Shown in pieces: positions 43,435 through 51,834 of a stretch of DNA of 64,000 nt; position 1 is the stretch's first letter; every line of letters begins with the position of its first letter. The stretch is from Marinicella sediminis. Its GTDB lineage: Bacteria > Pseudomonadota > Gammaproteobacteria > Xanthomonadales > Marinicellaceae. Both the position numbers and the translations under genes were made by a program. The stretch lies in NCBI RefSeq assembly GCF_002000055.1, contig NZ_MVBD01000001.1:467048-531047 (forward strand), given 5' to 3'. The notes beneath the pieces were generated by a model. The model saw only the letters and a list, made by a program, of their open reading frames with translations. It had not been told where the DNA came from and did no database searches.

Positions 43435-46400
43435 GGTTTGGCTCCTGTTGATTTTTTCCGGTGATTTTCAATAAGCTGGGTAACAACACCAGGGTAAAAA
43501 GAGTGCTGACCAGCATACCGCCGACAATCACTGAAGCCAGGCCCCGGTAAAGTTCAGTCCCGGCGCCAGGCATGATCAGTAATGGCAGCATTCCAAAGAT
43601 ACTGGTGAAGGTGCTCATGAATATGGGTCTGAGTCTGAGTCTGACGGCATTCGAGACAGCTTCCTGTGTGCTCATGCCAGATCGTTCTGCATCACGGGCC
43701 CTGAGAACCAGCAAGATGGCATTGTTCACCACCAGTCCAAGGAGGATGACGAAGCCAATCATGGTCAATAAATCCATGGATTGGCTGGATTCGCCAAAGG
43801 TTCGTAAAGTCCAATCCAGCGTGCGCAGACCCAGGATGCCGCCAATGGTGGCCATGGGTAAAGTGGTCACCACCAGTAGAGCGTCTTTAAAAGACTGAAA
43901 CATCGCGCTGATCAGCAGGTACAGAATCACAATGGCCAGCAAGAATGAACCTGATAAACTTGAGAGTGCTGAATCCAATGCTTCGGCAGTGCCCCGGTAG
44001 GACACACTGCTGCCGCCTGGTAAGCGATCCAGGATGAAAGGAGTCAGTTCTTTTTTCAGCAGAGCAATGGCTGTTTCCAATGGCATATCACCTGGTGGGG
44101 TGACTTGTAAAGTCAATGTTCTGGCCCGGTCAACCCGCAGTATTTGTGTGGGCCCGGCAGTGCGTTCGATAAAGGTTAATTCATCCAGTGGCACCACATC
44201 ACCATTGGCGGTGTATAAAGGTGTGGCAGAAAGTTCTTCGGGGGTGCTCCAGTGATCTGCTCTAAGGATGACGTTCATGCGTTTGTTGCCATCAAAATAT
44301 TCGCCGACAAAAGCACCTGTTCCCAATGACCTGAGAACAGTGTTCAATTGGTTGCGAGACCAACCAGCCTCGGCAATGGCCCGGTCGTTGGGTTTGATGT
44401 TGATTTCCGGGGCACCCAGTTCAAGGCCGGGTGTGGTGTTTAAGCGAACTTGCGGGATCAACTCCTGGACCTTGTCATAGGCTTCCTGGCCCACTGTGAG
44501 TAATTGATTGAAGTCATCGGTTTGAATGTCAACATTGATACTGCGACCGGTTCTGGAACCGCCACCAAAGACCCCTCTACGGCCAGCAAACCCCCGGGCA
44601 TCGGGGATCCCTGTGAGTATTTGTGAATTAACAATCCTCAGCATGTTGTCCACTTCATCTGGGTCTTCCATACGGAAACCCATAAAACCACCGCCACCAA
44701 AGACGCCAAAGAAAAAACTTTCAATCTTGGGCGACTGGGTTCCGTCATAATAGGGTTTCAGTCGCTCAGCGATGACCCCGGCCAATTCATCTCTGGCCAC
44801 GGCATATGACATTCCGGGTGGCGCCTGTATGCCGCCGAAGCTGAAGTTTCTTTTCCCCTCCGGTAAATAATCAGCCGGAGGGCGCAGAAAGTAAGCCAGC
44901 GTGAGTGGAACAATGACCAATCCGGCTATCCAGCTGATTTGTCGGATTCGGGTTTGGGTCAGGCGGTCAAGAAAATTGGTGATGGTGCGCCACAATGTGG
45001 TGTGCTTGTCATCGAAGTCATTGCGATGGATCAGTTTCACCGTGGCAGCAGGCAACACAGTGATGGCCACCAGGAGGGAAAAAATAACAGAGATTGAAAT
45101 GGTCAATGCCAGGTCGGTAAATAGCTGACCAGCCTCGTCTTTGAGAAACACCACAGGTAGGAAAATAGCCACAGTGGTGGCCGTAGATGCCAGTAATGCA
45201 CCCCAAACCTGCTGAGAGCCAATGCGAGCCGCTTCGTTGGCTGACTTACCCATCTCCCGATGTCTGACGATGTTTTCAAGTACCACAATAGCAGCATCCA
45301 AAACCATTCCAGTGGCAAACGCCAGACCTGCCAATGAGATGATGTTCAGGGTGCGGCCAAATACATCCAGCATGATAAAAGCACCCATCAAACAGATTGG
45401 AATGGCCACTGCAACAATCAGTGCCGGGGTTTTTTTACGCAGGAATGCCCAGAGTATAAAGACAGCCAGCAACATGCCCAGTATCAGGTTGTTTCGTACC
45501 ATATCAACCGATCCATTGGTGTAAATGGATTCATCATAGACCTGGGTGATGTTCAGCCCGGCAGGTTTGAGCACGGTTTCCTCGACTTCGGCCACCCTGG
45601 ATTTGATGTCTGCCATCAAATCCAGCAGGTTGACACCGGCTTCAGGAATGATGTTGGCTGCAATGGACGGGCCGCCATTTTGTAGTATGAGTCCGCCTGG
45701 GTCCTGCAAACGCACATCGATGTCGGCGATGTCTTTCAGGTAGATGGGCAGACCGTCGCGCCAGTCAATCACATAATCTGCCAAAGCCTGGTAATCGTAT
45801 TTACTTTCAAAACGCATGGTGTATTTACGTTTGCCCACGTCTTTGGTACCCATCGAGGTGTTGCTGAAGTTGCCTCCAACTGCACCAAGCCTGGTCAAAT
45901 CAACGCCCAGTGCAGCGGCCTGATAAGGGTCATAACTGATTCTGACTTCATAGGCCCGACCGCCAAAAGCATTGGCAGAAGACACCCCGTTGATTTGCTC
46001 AAATTTGGGCAGCACGCTGTCATTGATAAAATCCTGGTAGGTCACGATGTCACGGCTGTTATCCGCATTTGGACGAATGGCAAACCAGGCAATGACCTTG
46101 CTGAAATTATTGCCTCCGATCTGCAGGGTGGGTTCGTTGGCGTCAACCGGGTATGCGGGCACCTGATTGAGGCGGTTGATGACTTCAATCAAAGACCTTT
46201 GCATGTCAACATCCGCATCAAACTCCATGTCAATGCTCGCAGATGAATAGCTGGCTGTGGCAGCCATGCGTTCAACTCCAGGCATGCCTCTGAAGACATT
46301 TTCCTGGAGCTCAAGAATTTCAGATTCTACTTCTTCGGGAGCAGCGCCGGGCCAGGTGGTGGTGATGTTGATGGTGGGTCTTTCGACATTCGGTGCCATT

Positions 46401-46504
46401 TGTACCGGAAGCCGGTTGAGACTGATGGCGCCGAAGATCATGACCAGAATAATGGCGACCATCACAGCAACGCGGTTAGACAAAGAAGCTTCAGTCAGTT
46501 TCAC
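43421..46504 (-). CDS. RND efflux inner-membrane permease (HAE1-like)
   Basis: A 1027-residue AcrB-superfamily permease with twelve expected membrane helices and two large periplasmic loops. The GTG at 46504 is preferred (product VKLTEASLSNRVAV, the usual family N-terminus); a TTG at 46522 would add six residues. In helix 4 the proton-relay motif reads GMVLDAAIVVLEN: the first Asp (about residue 403) is kept but the second is Ala. In helix 10 the usual Lys region reads GLVVNNAILL, with Asn instead of Lys. A Gly/Arg-rich insertion (FAGRRGVFGGGSRTGRS) lies in the second periplasmic loop. Substrates are unknown. Confidence 0.92.
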   Translation of the reverse strand: MKLTEASLSNRVAVMVAIILVMIFGAISLNRLPVQMAPNVERPTINITTTWPGAAPEEVESEILELQENVFRGMPGVERMAATASYSSASIDMEFDADVDMQRSLIEVINRLNQVPAYPVDANEPTLQIGGNNFSKVIAWFAIRPNADNSRDIVTYQDFINDSVLPKFEQINGVSSANAFGGRAYEVRISYDPYQAAALGVDLTRLGAVGGNFSNTSMGTKDVGKRKYTMRFESKYDYQALADYVIDWRDGLPIYLKDIADIDVRLQDPGGLILQNGGPSIAANIIPEAGVNLLDLMADIKSRVAEVEETVLKPAGLNITQVYDESIYTNGSVDMVRNNLILGMLLAVFILWAFLRKKTPALIVAVAIPICLMGAFIMLDVFGRTLNIISLAGLAFATGMVLDAAIVVLENIVRHREMGKSANEAARIGSQQVWGALLASTATTVAIFLPVVFLKDEAGQLFTDLALTISISVIFSLLVAITVLPAATVKLIHRNDFDDKHTTLWRTITNFLDRLTQTRIRQISWIAGLVIVPLTLAYFLRPPADYLPEGKRNFSFGGIQAPPGMSYAVARDELAGVIAERLKPYYDGTQSPKIESFFFGVFGGGGFMGFRMEDPDEVDNMLRIVNSQILTGIPDARGFAGRRGVFGGGSRTGRSINVDIQTDDFNQLLTVGQEAYDKVQELIPQVRLNTTPGLELGAPEINIKPNDRAIAEAGWSRNQLNTVLRSLGTGAFVGEYFDGNKRMNVILRADHWSTPEELSATPLYTANGDVVPLDELTFIERTAGPTQILRVDRARTLTLQVTPPGDMPLETAIALLKKELTPFILDRLPGGSSVSYRGTAEALDSALSSLSGSFLLAIVILYLLISAMFQSFKDALLVVTTLPMATIGGILGLRTLDWTLRTFGESSQSMDLLTMIGFVILLGLVVNNAILLVLRARDAERSGMSTQEAVSNAVRLRLRPIFMSTFTSIFGMLPLLIMPGAGTELYRGLASVIVGGMLVSTLFTLVLLPSLLKITGKNQQEPNRATV

Positions 46505-46573
46505 AGGTACGCTCAGGATCAAATAAGGCGTCTAATTTTAACAATTGGCCTGTGGCATTGTTTGTGCCGAAAG

Positions 46574-47296
46574 TCATAGCGGCTGATTGTTTGGTTTGAG
46601 CCAGATCAGACTGGCCATTCGCTGTGGAGTATTGTCCCGACGCCATGAATACAGCTGATCATCGGAGTATGTGCAACGTCCATCCTGATCAATCAAACTG
46701 ATGCCCAGGGCATTTAGCTGGCGGATGGCCATGATTGGCAAGCTGGCATAACAATGATCATTCTGCACTGGGGTGAATGCCGAGGATGCATCCGGATGAG
46801 TCTTTAAATAATTTTTCATGAATGCCCCGTCAACTTCATAGTTGGGTTGTTGAATGCAGGGTCCCAGCCAAGCCAAAACTTCGGCTCTGGGTTGAATGGT
46901 TTTGATCAATTGTTGCAGTATACCCGCATAAAGGCTTCGCCAGCCACAGTGCACTGCAGCCACAAAAGAGCCGGCTTCATCGGTCAACAAAACAGGCAAG
47001 CAATCAGCAGTCATGATCGCACAGATGATGCCGGGTTGACGGGTAAAACAGGCGTCTGCAGTCTGGACAAAATGAGCCTGGGGCGGGTGCATGTATTCAA
47101 CCACCTCCGCACCATGTACCTGCTGTAGAAAAAACACCGGTTGAGGCAATTCAATGTCAACAGCCGACAACAACGGTCTGATGTCCTGATTGGATGATGG
47201 ATGCGCGTCAAAATCCAACGTCTGGGCGCTTCGCCGGGTGGTTTGAATGGCGTTAACCACTGAAGGTCGGTGCCACTGAGTGATGGGGTGAGTCAT
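46574..47296 (-). CDS. pgeF: Peptidoglycan editing factor PgeF (YfiH, DUF152)
   Basis: A 240-residue laccase-domain protein. Landmarks are 'QVHGAEVVEY', 'TADCLPVLL', 'VHCGWRSLYAGILQQLI' with the metal-site His and Cys, and 'WLGPCIQQPNYEV'. PgeF hydrolyses wrongly built UDP-MurNAc-L-Ser to keep L-Ala at the first position of the peptidoglycan stem. The rluD-pgeF order is conserved in E. coli. Here the two are separated by a rluD terminator and an inverted-repeat element that ends 8 bases before the ATG, and no clear ribosome binding site remains. Confidence 0.92.
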   Translation of the reverse strand: MTHPITQWHRPSVVNAIQTTRRSAQTLDFDAHPSSNQDIRPLLSAVDIELPQPVFFLQQVHGAEVVEYMHPPQAHFVQTADACFTRQPGIICAIMTADCLPVLLTDEAGSFVAAVHCGWRSLYAGILQQLIKTIQPRAEVLAWLGPCIQQPNYEVDGAFMKNYLKTHPDASSAFTPVQNDHCYASLPIMAIRQLNALGISLIDQDGRCTYSDDQLYSWRRDNTPQRMASLIWLKPNNQPL

Positions 47297-47303
47297 AAAA
47301 AAG

Positions 47304-47378
47304 AAGGGTCAATCGAATTAAATATGTGGAAGAGGGAGTAAAGCCACAAGTATCTAGGAATTGAGTAATTGACCCCTT
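47304..47378. repeat. REP/MITE-like inverted-repeat element in the pgeF leader
   Basis: AAGGGTCAAT (47304-47313) and ATTGACCCCTT (47368-47378) form near-perfect terminal inverted repeats (one extra base) around 54 bp. Inside, GTGG and CCAC can pair. Small elements with GGGTCAAT-type ends occur as dispersed REP or MITE copies mobilised by IS200-like (RAYT) transposases in other proteobacteria; that link is inference. Only one copy is visible in this window. Confidence 0.45.
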
Positions 47379-47409
47379 AGATAATCTTTCCAATGAATTT
47401 ATAATACCC

Positions 47410-47431
47410 AAAAATGCGAGCAAATGCTCAT
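47410..47431 (-). terminator. Intrinsic terminator of rluD
   Basis: GAGCA (47418-47422) and TGCTC (47425-47429) form a short hairpin with AT closing pairs. On the minus strand it is followed by GCATTTTT. It lies 11 bases after the rluD stop. The stem is short, so efficiency may be partial. Confidence 0.6.
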
Positions 47432-47441
47432 ATTTTTTCTT

Positions 47442-48440
47442 TTATTCAACATATTCCACTTCAAAATCATCATAATCAGCTGATTTTTGATCTAAAAATT
47501 GCAAATCATCCAAAAGTTGACACAAATCGTCAGGTAAATTAGCTTTTGCTGATATGTGCTGGGTTGTTATCGGGTGCACAAACTCAAGCTTTTCCGCATG
47601 CAGAGCCTGTCGGGGAAATGCCCTGATGATGGTTTTTAATTCGTTATCAACTTGTGGGTCCACGCGTTTGGGGTTGCCATACAGTGGGTCACCGACCAGG
47701 GGGTGGCCCAGGTGATGCATGTGTACCCTGATTTGATGGGTTCTTCCGGTTTCCAGATTCACCTGTAAGCTGGTGTAATGGTCAAAAACCTCCAGCGGCT
47801 CATAATGAGTAACGGCTGTTTTACCGTTCATGACCACCGCCATTTTGATGCGTTGGGTTTTGTGCCTGCCCATTTGGTTTTCAATGCGACCCGGCTGGCT
47901 GATGATGCCCCTGACAACACAAAAATACTGTCGTTCAATGTCGTGGGTCTTCAGCATTTCGATGAGTTGTAGCTGGCAGGCAGGTGTTTTTGCAACCACC
48001 ATCAGCCCTGAGGTGTCTTTGTCCAGGCGATGCACAATGCCGGCTCTGGGCAGCATGGATTGCGCATTACTCAATGCCAGTAAGCCATTGAGGAGCGTGC
48101 CATCCGGATTGCCGCTACCGGGATGGACCACCAAACCTGCTGGTTTATTGACGATTAACAAGTGGTCGTCTTCATAACAGATGTCCAGATCCATTTTTTC
48201 AGGCAGGTCTTCCACTGCTTGGTGTAGCTCGATATTCAGATCGATGACTTCAAAGCCTTTCAAAAGGGTTTTGCTTTTGGTATTATGGCCGTTGATTTTG
48301 ACATCACCTTGTTTGATCCATTGCTGAATGGTGGCTCTGGAGTGATCAGGGAAATGTTGAGTCAGATATTGATCGATGCGCAGGCCACTGTGTTCAGCAG
48401 TGACATTTAATTGTTGAATGATGTGATTGTCCTGTGTCAT
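47442..48440 (-). CDS. rluD: Ribosomal large subunit pseudouridine synthase D
   Basis: A 332-residue RluA-family enzyme that makes pseudouridines 1911, 1915 and 1917 in helix 69 of 23S rRNA. It has an N-terminal S4 domain (about 16-75), the catalytic motif RLDKDTSG (about 137-144, with the nucleophilic Asp), and 'GRTHQIRVHMHHLGHPLVGDPLYG'. The acidic C-terminus (SADYDDFEVEYVE) is a little longer than usual. Divergent from bamD, as in E. coli. Confidence 0.95.
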   Translation of the reverse strand: MTQDNHIIQQLNVTAEHSGLRIDQYLTQHFPDHSRATIQQWIKQGDVKINGHNTKSKTLLKGFEVIDLNIELHQAVEDLPEKMDLDICYEDDHLLIVNKPAGLVVHPGSGNPDGTLLNGLLALSNAQSMLPRAGIVHRLDKDTSGLMVVAKTPACQLQLIEMLKTHDIERQYFCVVRGIISQPGRIENQMGRHKTQRIKMAVVMNGKTAVTHYEPLEVFDHYTSLQVNLETGRTHQIRVHMHHLGHPLVGDPLYGNPKRVDPQVDNELKTIIRAFPRQALHAEKLEFVHPITTQHISAKANLPDDLCQLLDDLQFLDQKSADYDDFEVEYVE

Positions 48441-48561
48441 GGGTGTATTTTACCTTGAGCCTTAATAATCTGGGTGATTTAACTGAAAATTACACAGCTA
48501 AAGGTTATGGTAGCGGATTTTTTATTGAGCAGTTGTTGCTGGTCAATGCAGGGGAACAGAC

Positions 48562-49398
48562 ATGTTGCTAACTCATAAATCACAATTGATTAATACCGCT
48601 TTGGTGTTGTTATTTTCTGTGCTGATGCTACAGGGTTGTGGCAAGAAGGACGAAGTCAGGGAAGTGGAAGTCACAAGACTCTCTGCCCTGGAAATGTATC
48701 TGGCAGCCAAACGTGCACTTGACGCCGGTGTGTGGTCTACAGCGGCAGATAAATACCGGGCATTGCGGTCACATTATCCATTTGGGCATTACACTGAGCA
48801 GGGGTACCTGGAGTTGGCTTATGCACAGTACAAGCTTTATCAGATGGAACAGGCAGTGTCGACGGTTGACCGGTTCATCAAAAATTATCCGGCCCACAAA
48901 AACCTGGATTATGCATATTATCTGAAAGGCCTGATTTATTTTGACAGTGACCGTGGATTGATGCAGCGCATTAACCCTGACCGGTCGGCAGACCGGAATC
49001 AGGACAACATCCGCAATGCTTTTACTTCGTTCAAAAATTTCATTGAACGTTATCCAGAAAGTTCATATGCTCCGGACGCCCGTAAACGGATGGTTTATCT
49101 GAAGAATCAATTGGCGGCTTATGAAGTTCAGGTGGCTTCGTATTATTTACGTCGAGGAGCACCGATTGCTGCGGTCAACCGTGCTAAGTTCGTTCTGGAG
49201 TCATTCCAGGACACCCCTGCTGTGGCCAACGCCTTGGCCTTGATGGTTGAGTCCTATACCAAACTTGATGAGCCAGAACTGGCTGAACAAAGCAAAGCGA
49301 TGTTGGCAGCTAATTATCCCAACCACCGGTACCTGGAAGAGGGAGAATTGGACTTAAAAAGTGATGTATTAACATGGAGTGACATCTGGCCGTTTTAA
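48562..49398 (+). CDS. bamD: BamD, outer-membrane assembly lipoprotein
   Basis: A 278-residue lipoprotein (lipobox LQGC, Cys26) made of tetratricopeptide-like helical pairs: 'YLAAKRALDAGVWSTAADKYRALRSHYP', 'QGYLELAYAQYKLYQMEQAVSTVDRFIKNYP', 'YAYYLKGLIYF'. BamD is the essential lipoprotein partner of BamA in inserting outer-membrane beta-barrels. Divergent from rluD with 121 bases between. A GGGGAACA ribosome binding site precedes the ATG. Confidence 0.95.
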   Translation: MLLTHKSQLINTALVLLFSVLMLQGCGKKDEVREVEVTRLSALEMYLAAKRALDAGVWSTAADKYRALRSHYPFGHYTEQGYLELAYAQYKLYQMEQAVSTVDRFIKNYPAHKNLDYAYYLKGLIYFDSDRGLMQRINPDRSADRNQDNIRNAFTSFKNFIERYPESSYAPDARKRMVYLKNQLAAYEVQVASYYLRRGAPIAAVNRAKFVLESFQDTPAVANALALMVESYTKLDEPELAEQSKAMLAANYPNHRYLEEGELDLKSDVLTWSDIWPF

Positions 49399-49422
49399 CC
49401 CAGTCACCAAACTGAACACAAC

Positions 49423-49458
49423 AGGCCAGTTACCGCCAGCGGTGTACTGGCCTTTTTT
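49423..49458 (+). terminator. Intrinsic terminator of bamD
   Basis: AGGCCAGT (49423-49430) pairs with ACTGGCCT (49446-49453), with an inner ACCGC/GCGGT stem. The second arm runs into six T (49453-49458). It lies 25 bases after the bamD stop and separates it from the marC-like gene. Confidence 0.88.
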
Positions 49459-49474
49459 ATAGAGGTATATTCTG

Positions 49475-50065
49475 ATGGATATTTTATCTGCCACCATATT
49501 GTTATTTCTGATTCTGGACCCGCTGGGCAACATTCCTATATTTTTGTCGCAGCTGGAGAAAGTTGAACATCGTTTCCGGGTGTTAGTCAGGGAATTATTG
49601 CTGGCTTTGGCGATCTTGTTTTTGTTTCTGTTTTTCGGCAAACAAATGCTGGATTTCTTACATCTTGAGCAAGTGTCCGTCTCTTTGGCAGGAGCCATCA
49701 TTTTGTTCATCATTGCTTTGCGAATGATTTTTCCAGCCAGCAAACAATATGGCGATGAGGAAGAAGCCTCGCAGGAGGCTCCGTTTCTTGTGCCAATGGC
49801 CATTCCTTTGGTGGCCGGGCCTTCGATCCTGGCTACTTTAATCTTGCTGGCCAGTAAGCACCCGGATCAGTTTGATGTTTTAGCCATTGCATTGTTCATT
49901 GCCTGGTTGTTATCAGCGGTGATTTTGTTATCAGCGACGGCCATGCAAAAATATTTGGGTAAGAACGGAATGATTGCCATCGAAAGGCTGATGGGGATGA
50001 TTTTAATTGCCATTGCTGTGCAAATGTTTCTGGATGGTATCAGAACATTTTTAGCTTCAGTCTGA
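49475..50065 (+). CDS. MarC-family integral membrane protein
   Basis: A 196-residue protein with six hydrophobic segments. MarC-family features are 'FLILDPLGNIPIFLSQLE' near the N-terminus, 'VPMAIPLVAGPSILATLILL' in the centre and 'IERLMGMILIAIAVQMFLDGI' at the end. The two half-repeats each carry a polar Asn/Pro or Pro/Gly motif within a membrane helix. The family's transport role is not established; the old link to antibiotic resistance was withdrawn. AGAGGT lies 8 bases before the ATG. Confidence 0.9.
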   Translation: MDILSATILLFLILDPLGNIPIFLSQLEKVEHRFRVLVRELLLALAILFLFLFFGKQMLDFLHLEQVSVSLAGAIILFIIALRMIFPASKQYGDEEEASQEAPFLVPMAIPLVAGPSILATLILLASKHPDQFDVLAIALFIAWLLSAVILLSATAMQKYLGKNGMIAIERLMGMILIAIAVQMFLDGIRTFLASV

Positions 50066-50118
50066 ACCATTGGGCCGTGAACTGATGCCTGTGGTGTTCA
50101 TTCACGATACGCATTCAC

Positions 50119-50146
50119 TTGAAATTCAGGTAAACCATCCTATAAT
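50119..50146 (+). promoter_or_regulatory. Sigma70-type promoter of the pantothenate/CoA operon
   Basis: TTGAAA (50119-50124) and TATAAT (50141-50146) are separated by 16 bp. Transcription would start near 50153, giving a leader of about 78 nt before the GTG at 50231. A CACTG/CAGTG pair (about 50155-50176) could form a leader hairpin. No other promoter-like site is seen before the operon ends at 54961. Confidence 0.75.
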
Positions 50147-50230
50147 GCACTCAGCACTGATTCATTGAGAACAGTGACTTGATAACTCAGGCATTATCTT
50201 TGCTGCCTGCATTGAATGAGGACTTGATCT

Positions 50231-51049
50231 GTGAATCGACAGGTACCTGAAACAATTGCCATTATTGGAAATGGTAAAGTAGCGCGCCATCTGGTCAGAT
50301 ATTGTGACCTGGTAGGCCAACCCCATGTGCAGTGGTTTCGTCACGCTCATCCTGAGGCGCGAGCCTTTGGTCAAAAACCCGCTTCCCGTCTGGCCAGGTT
50401 CCGGAATTCTCTGCGGAAGTTGTTCAGCACAACAGCAGTCAAGGATCTTGCCACCACCGTAGCAGCGGTCAAAACGGTATTGATTCTGCTTCCTGATGAT
50501 CAGATTGAATCGTTCATTACAAGAAACCCGGTTCTGCAACACAAGAACTGCATTCATTTTTCAGGTTCTTTACAAACATCACTGGCTTCAGGTTGTCATC
50601 CTTTGATGACTTTTGGTGGTCAACCTTATGACCTGGACCAATACCAAAAAATTCCATTTGTGATCGACCTGGATGTGGATTTTCAGCAATTATTCCCATT
50701 GTTCAATAACCCAACTCACGTCATCGACGCAGAACACAAGGTGTTGTACCACGCACTGTGCGTCATGGCTGGTAATTTCAGCCAAACCCTGTGGCGTTTG
50801 GTGGGGCAGGAGCTGGCAGGCATGAATTTGCCGGCTGATCTGATGTCCTCCTATCTTAAGCAAAACACCCAAAACTTCATCAATCATCCGGAGACAGCGG
50901 CGACAGGCCCCTTTGTGCGTGGTGATCTGCAAACCATTGACAAGCATATTCAAGCCCTGACAGGTCACCCGCTGGGAGAGGTCTATCAGGCATTTTATAA
51001 GCTACATCAACAACATAATCCCACCCAACTAAGGAGCCAGTCATCATGA
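50231..51049 (+). CDS. panG: Probable ketopantoate reductase, PanG type (DUF2520)
   Basis: A 272-residue protein with an N-terminal Rossmann nucleotide-binding domain (IAIIGNGKVARHL, GxGxxA at 13-18; 'TVLILLPDDQI' at the end of a later strand; 'CIHFSGSLQT') and a C-terminal helical DUF2520-type domain ('EHKVLYHALCVMAGNFSQTLWRLVG'). Proteins of this family were shown in Francisella to replace PanE/IlvC as ketopantoate reductase (PanG). The gene sits directly before panB with a 4-nt overlap, so it most likely supplies the missing step, ketopantoate to pantoate. The GTG start has GAGGA 8 nt upstream. The assignment rests on family plus context; other DUF2520 proteins have no known role. Confidence 0.8.
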   Translation: MNRQVPETIAIIGNGKVARHLVRYCDLVGQPHVQWFRHAHPEARAFGQKPASRLARFRNSLRKLFSTTAVKDLATTVAAVKTVLILLPDDQIESFITRNPVLQHKNCIHFSGSLQTSLASGCHPLMTFGGQPYDLDQYQKIPFVIDLDVDFQQLFPLFNNPTHVIDAEHKVLYHALCVMAGNFSQTLWRLVGQELAGMNLPADLMSSYLKQNTQNFINHPETAATGPFVRGDLQTIDKHIQALTGHPLGEVYQAFYKLHQQHNPTQLRSQSS

Positions 51050-51834
51050 TCACCATCAATCACCTGCTGGCCAAACAGAGTGCCGGTGAAAAACTCACCA
51101 TGCTGACCTGCTATGATTATGCATCAGCCCGTATCATGAGTCAGTCTGACGTGGAAATGATTTTGGTTGGTGATTCTGCGGCGATGGTCATGCATGGTGA
51201 GCAATCCACCCTGCCAATCGACGTTGAAACCATGGCCATGCATGTTCGGGCTGTGGCCAAGGGGGCGCCAGGAAAATTCATCATTGGTGACATGCCTTTT
51301 TTGTCGTATCGTAAATCACTGGATGAAAACATGCGGGCGGTTGAACTGCTGATGAAAGCCGGTGCTCATGCCATTAAACTGGAAGGCGTGAAAGGCAACG
51401 AAGAATTGATCGGACACATTGTTGATTCAGGTGTCCCGGTGATGGGGCATTTGGGTTTAACTCCGCAGTCGGTCAACCAATTTGGTGGATTTAAGGTACA
51501 GGGAAAATCAGAAGAGGCACAGCGACAAATCATCAAGGACACACTGACACTTCAGAGGTTGGGTTGTTTTGCTGTGGTACTTGAATGTGTGCCGGATGCG
51601 CTGACCAGGGAGCTGGTGTCTCAGACTGATCTGATCACCATAGGTATTGGTGCCGGGCCAGCTGTCGATGGCCAGGTTTTGGTGATGCAGGACATGCTGG
51701 GTTATTCTTCTGGTTTCAGCCCTAAGTTTCTGCGCCGTTATCTGAATGCAGAAGCGTTGTTTCTGGATGCCTTCAACGCCTATGCCAAAGACGTCAAATC
51801 AGGTGAGTTTCCAGATCAGTCGGAGCTTTACTGA
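51046..51834 (+). CDS. panB: 3-methyl-2-oxobutanoate hydroxymethyltransferase
   Basis: A 262-residue PanB that transfers a hydroxymethyl group from methylene-tetrahydrofolate to 2-ketoisovalerate, giving ketopantoate. Seen are 'KLTMLTCYDYASARI', the metal-site 'ILVGDSAAMVMHG', 'FIIGDMPFLSY', 'AIKLEGVKGNEELI', 'PVMGHLGLTPQSVNQFGGFKVQGK' and 'ITIGIGAGPAVDGQVLVMQDMLG'. The variant 'DSAAMVMHGEQSTLPI' replaces the usual 'DSLGMVLQGHDSTLPV', a small divergence near the active site. It overlaps panG by 4 nt and panC by 1 nt. Confidence 0.95.
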   Translation: MITINHLLAKQSAGEKLTMLTCYDYASARIMSQSDVEMILVGDSAAMVMHGEQSTLPIDVETMAMHVRAVAKGAPGKFIIGDMPFLSYRKSLDENMRAVELLMKAGAHAIKLEGVKGNEELIGHIVDSGVPVMGHLGLTPQSVNQFGGFKVQGKSEEAQRQIIKDTLTLQRLGCFAVVLECVPDALTRELVSQTDLITIGIGAGPAVDGQVLVMQDMLGYSSGFSPKFLRRYLNAEALFLDAFNAYAKDVKSGEFPDQSELY

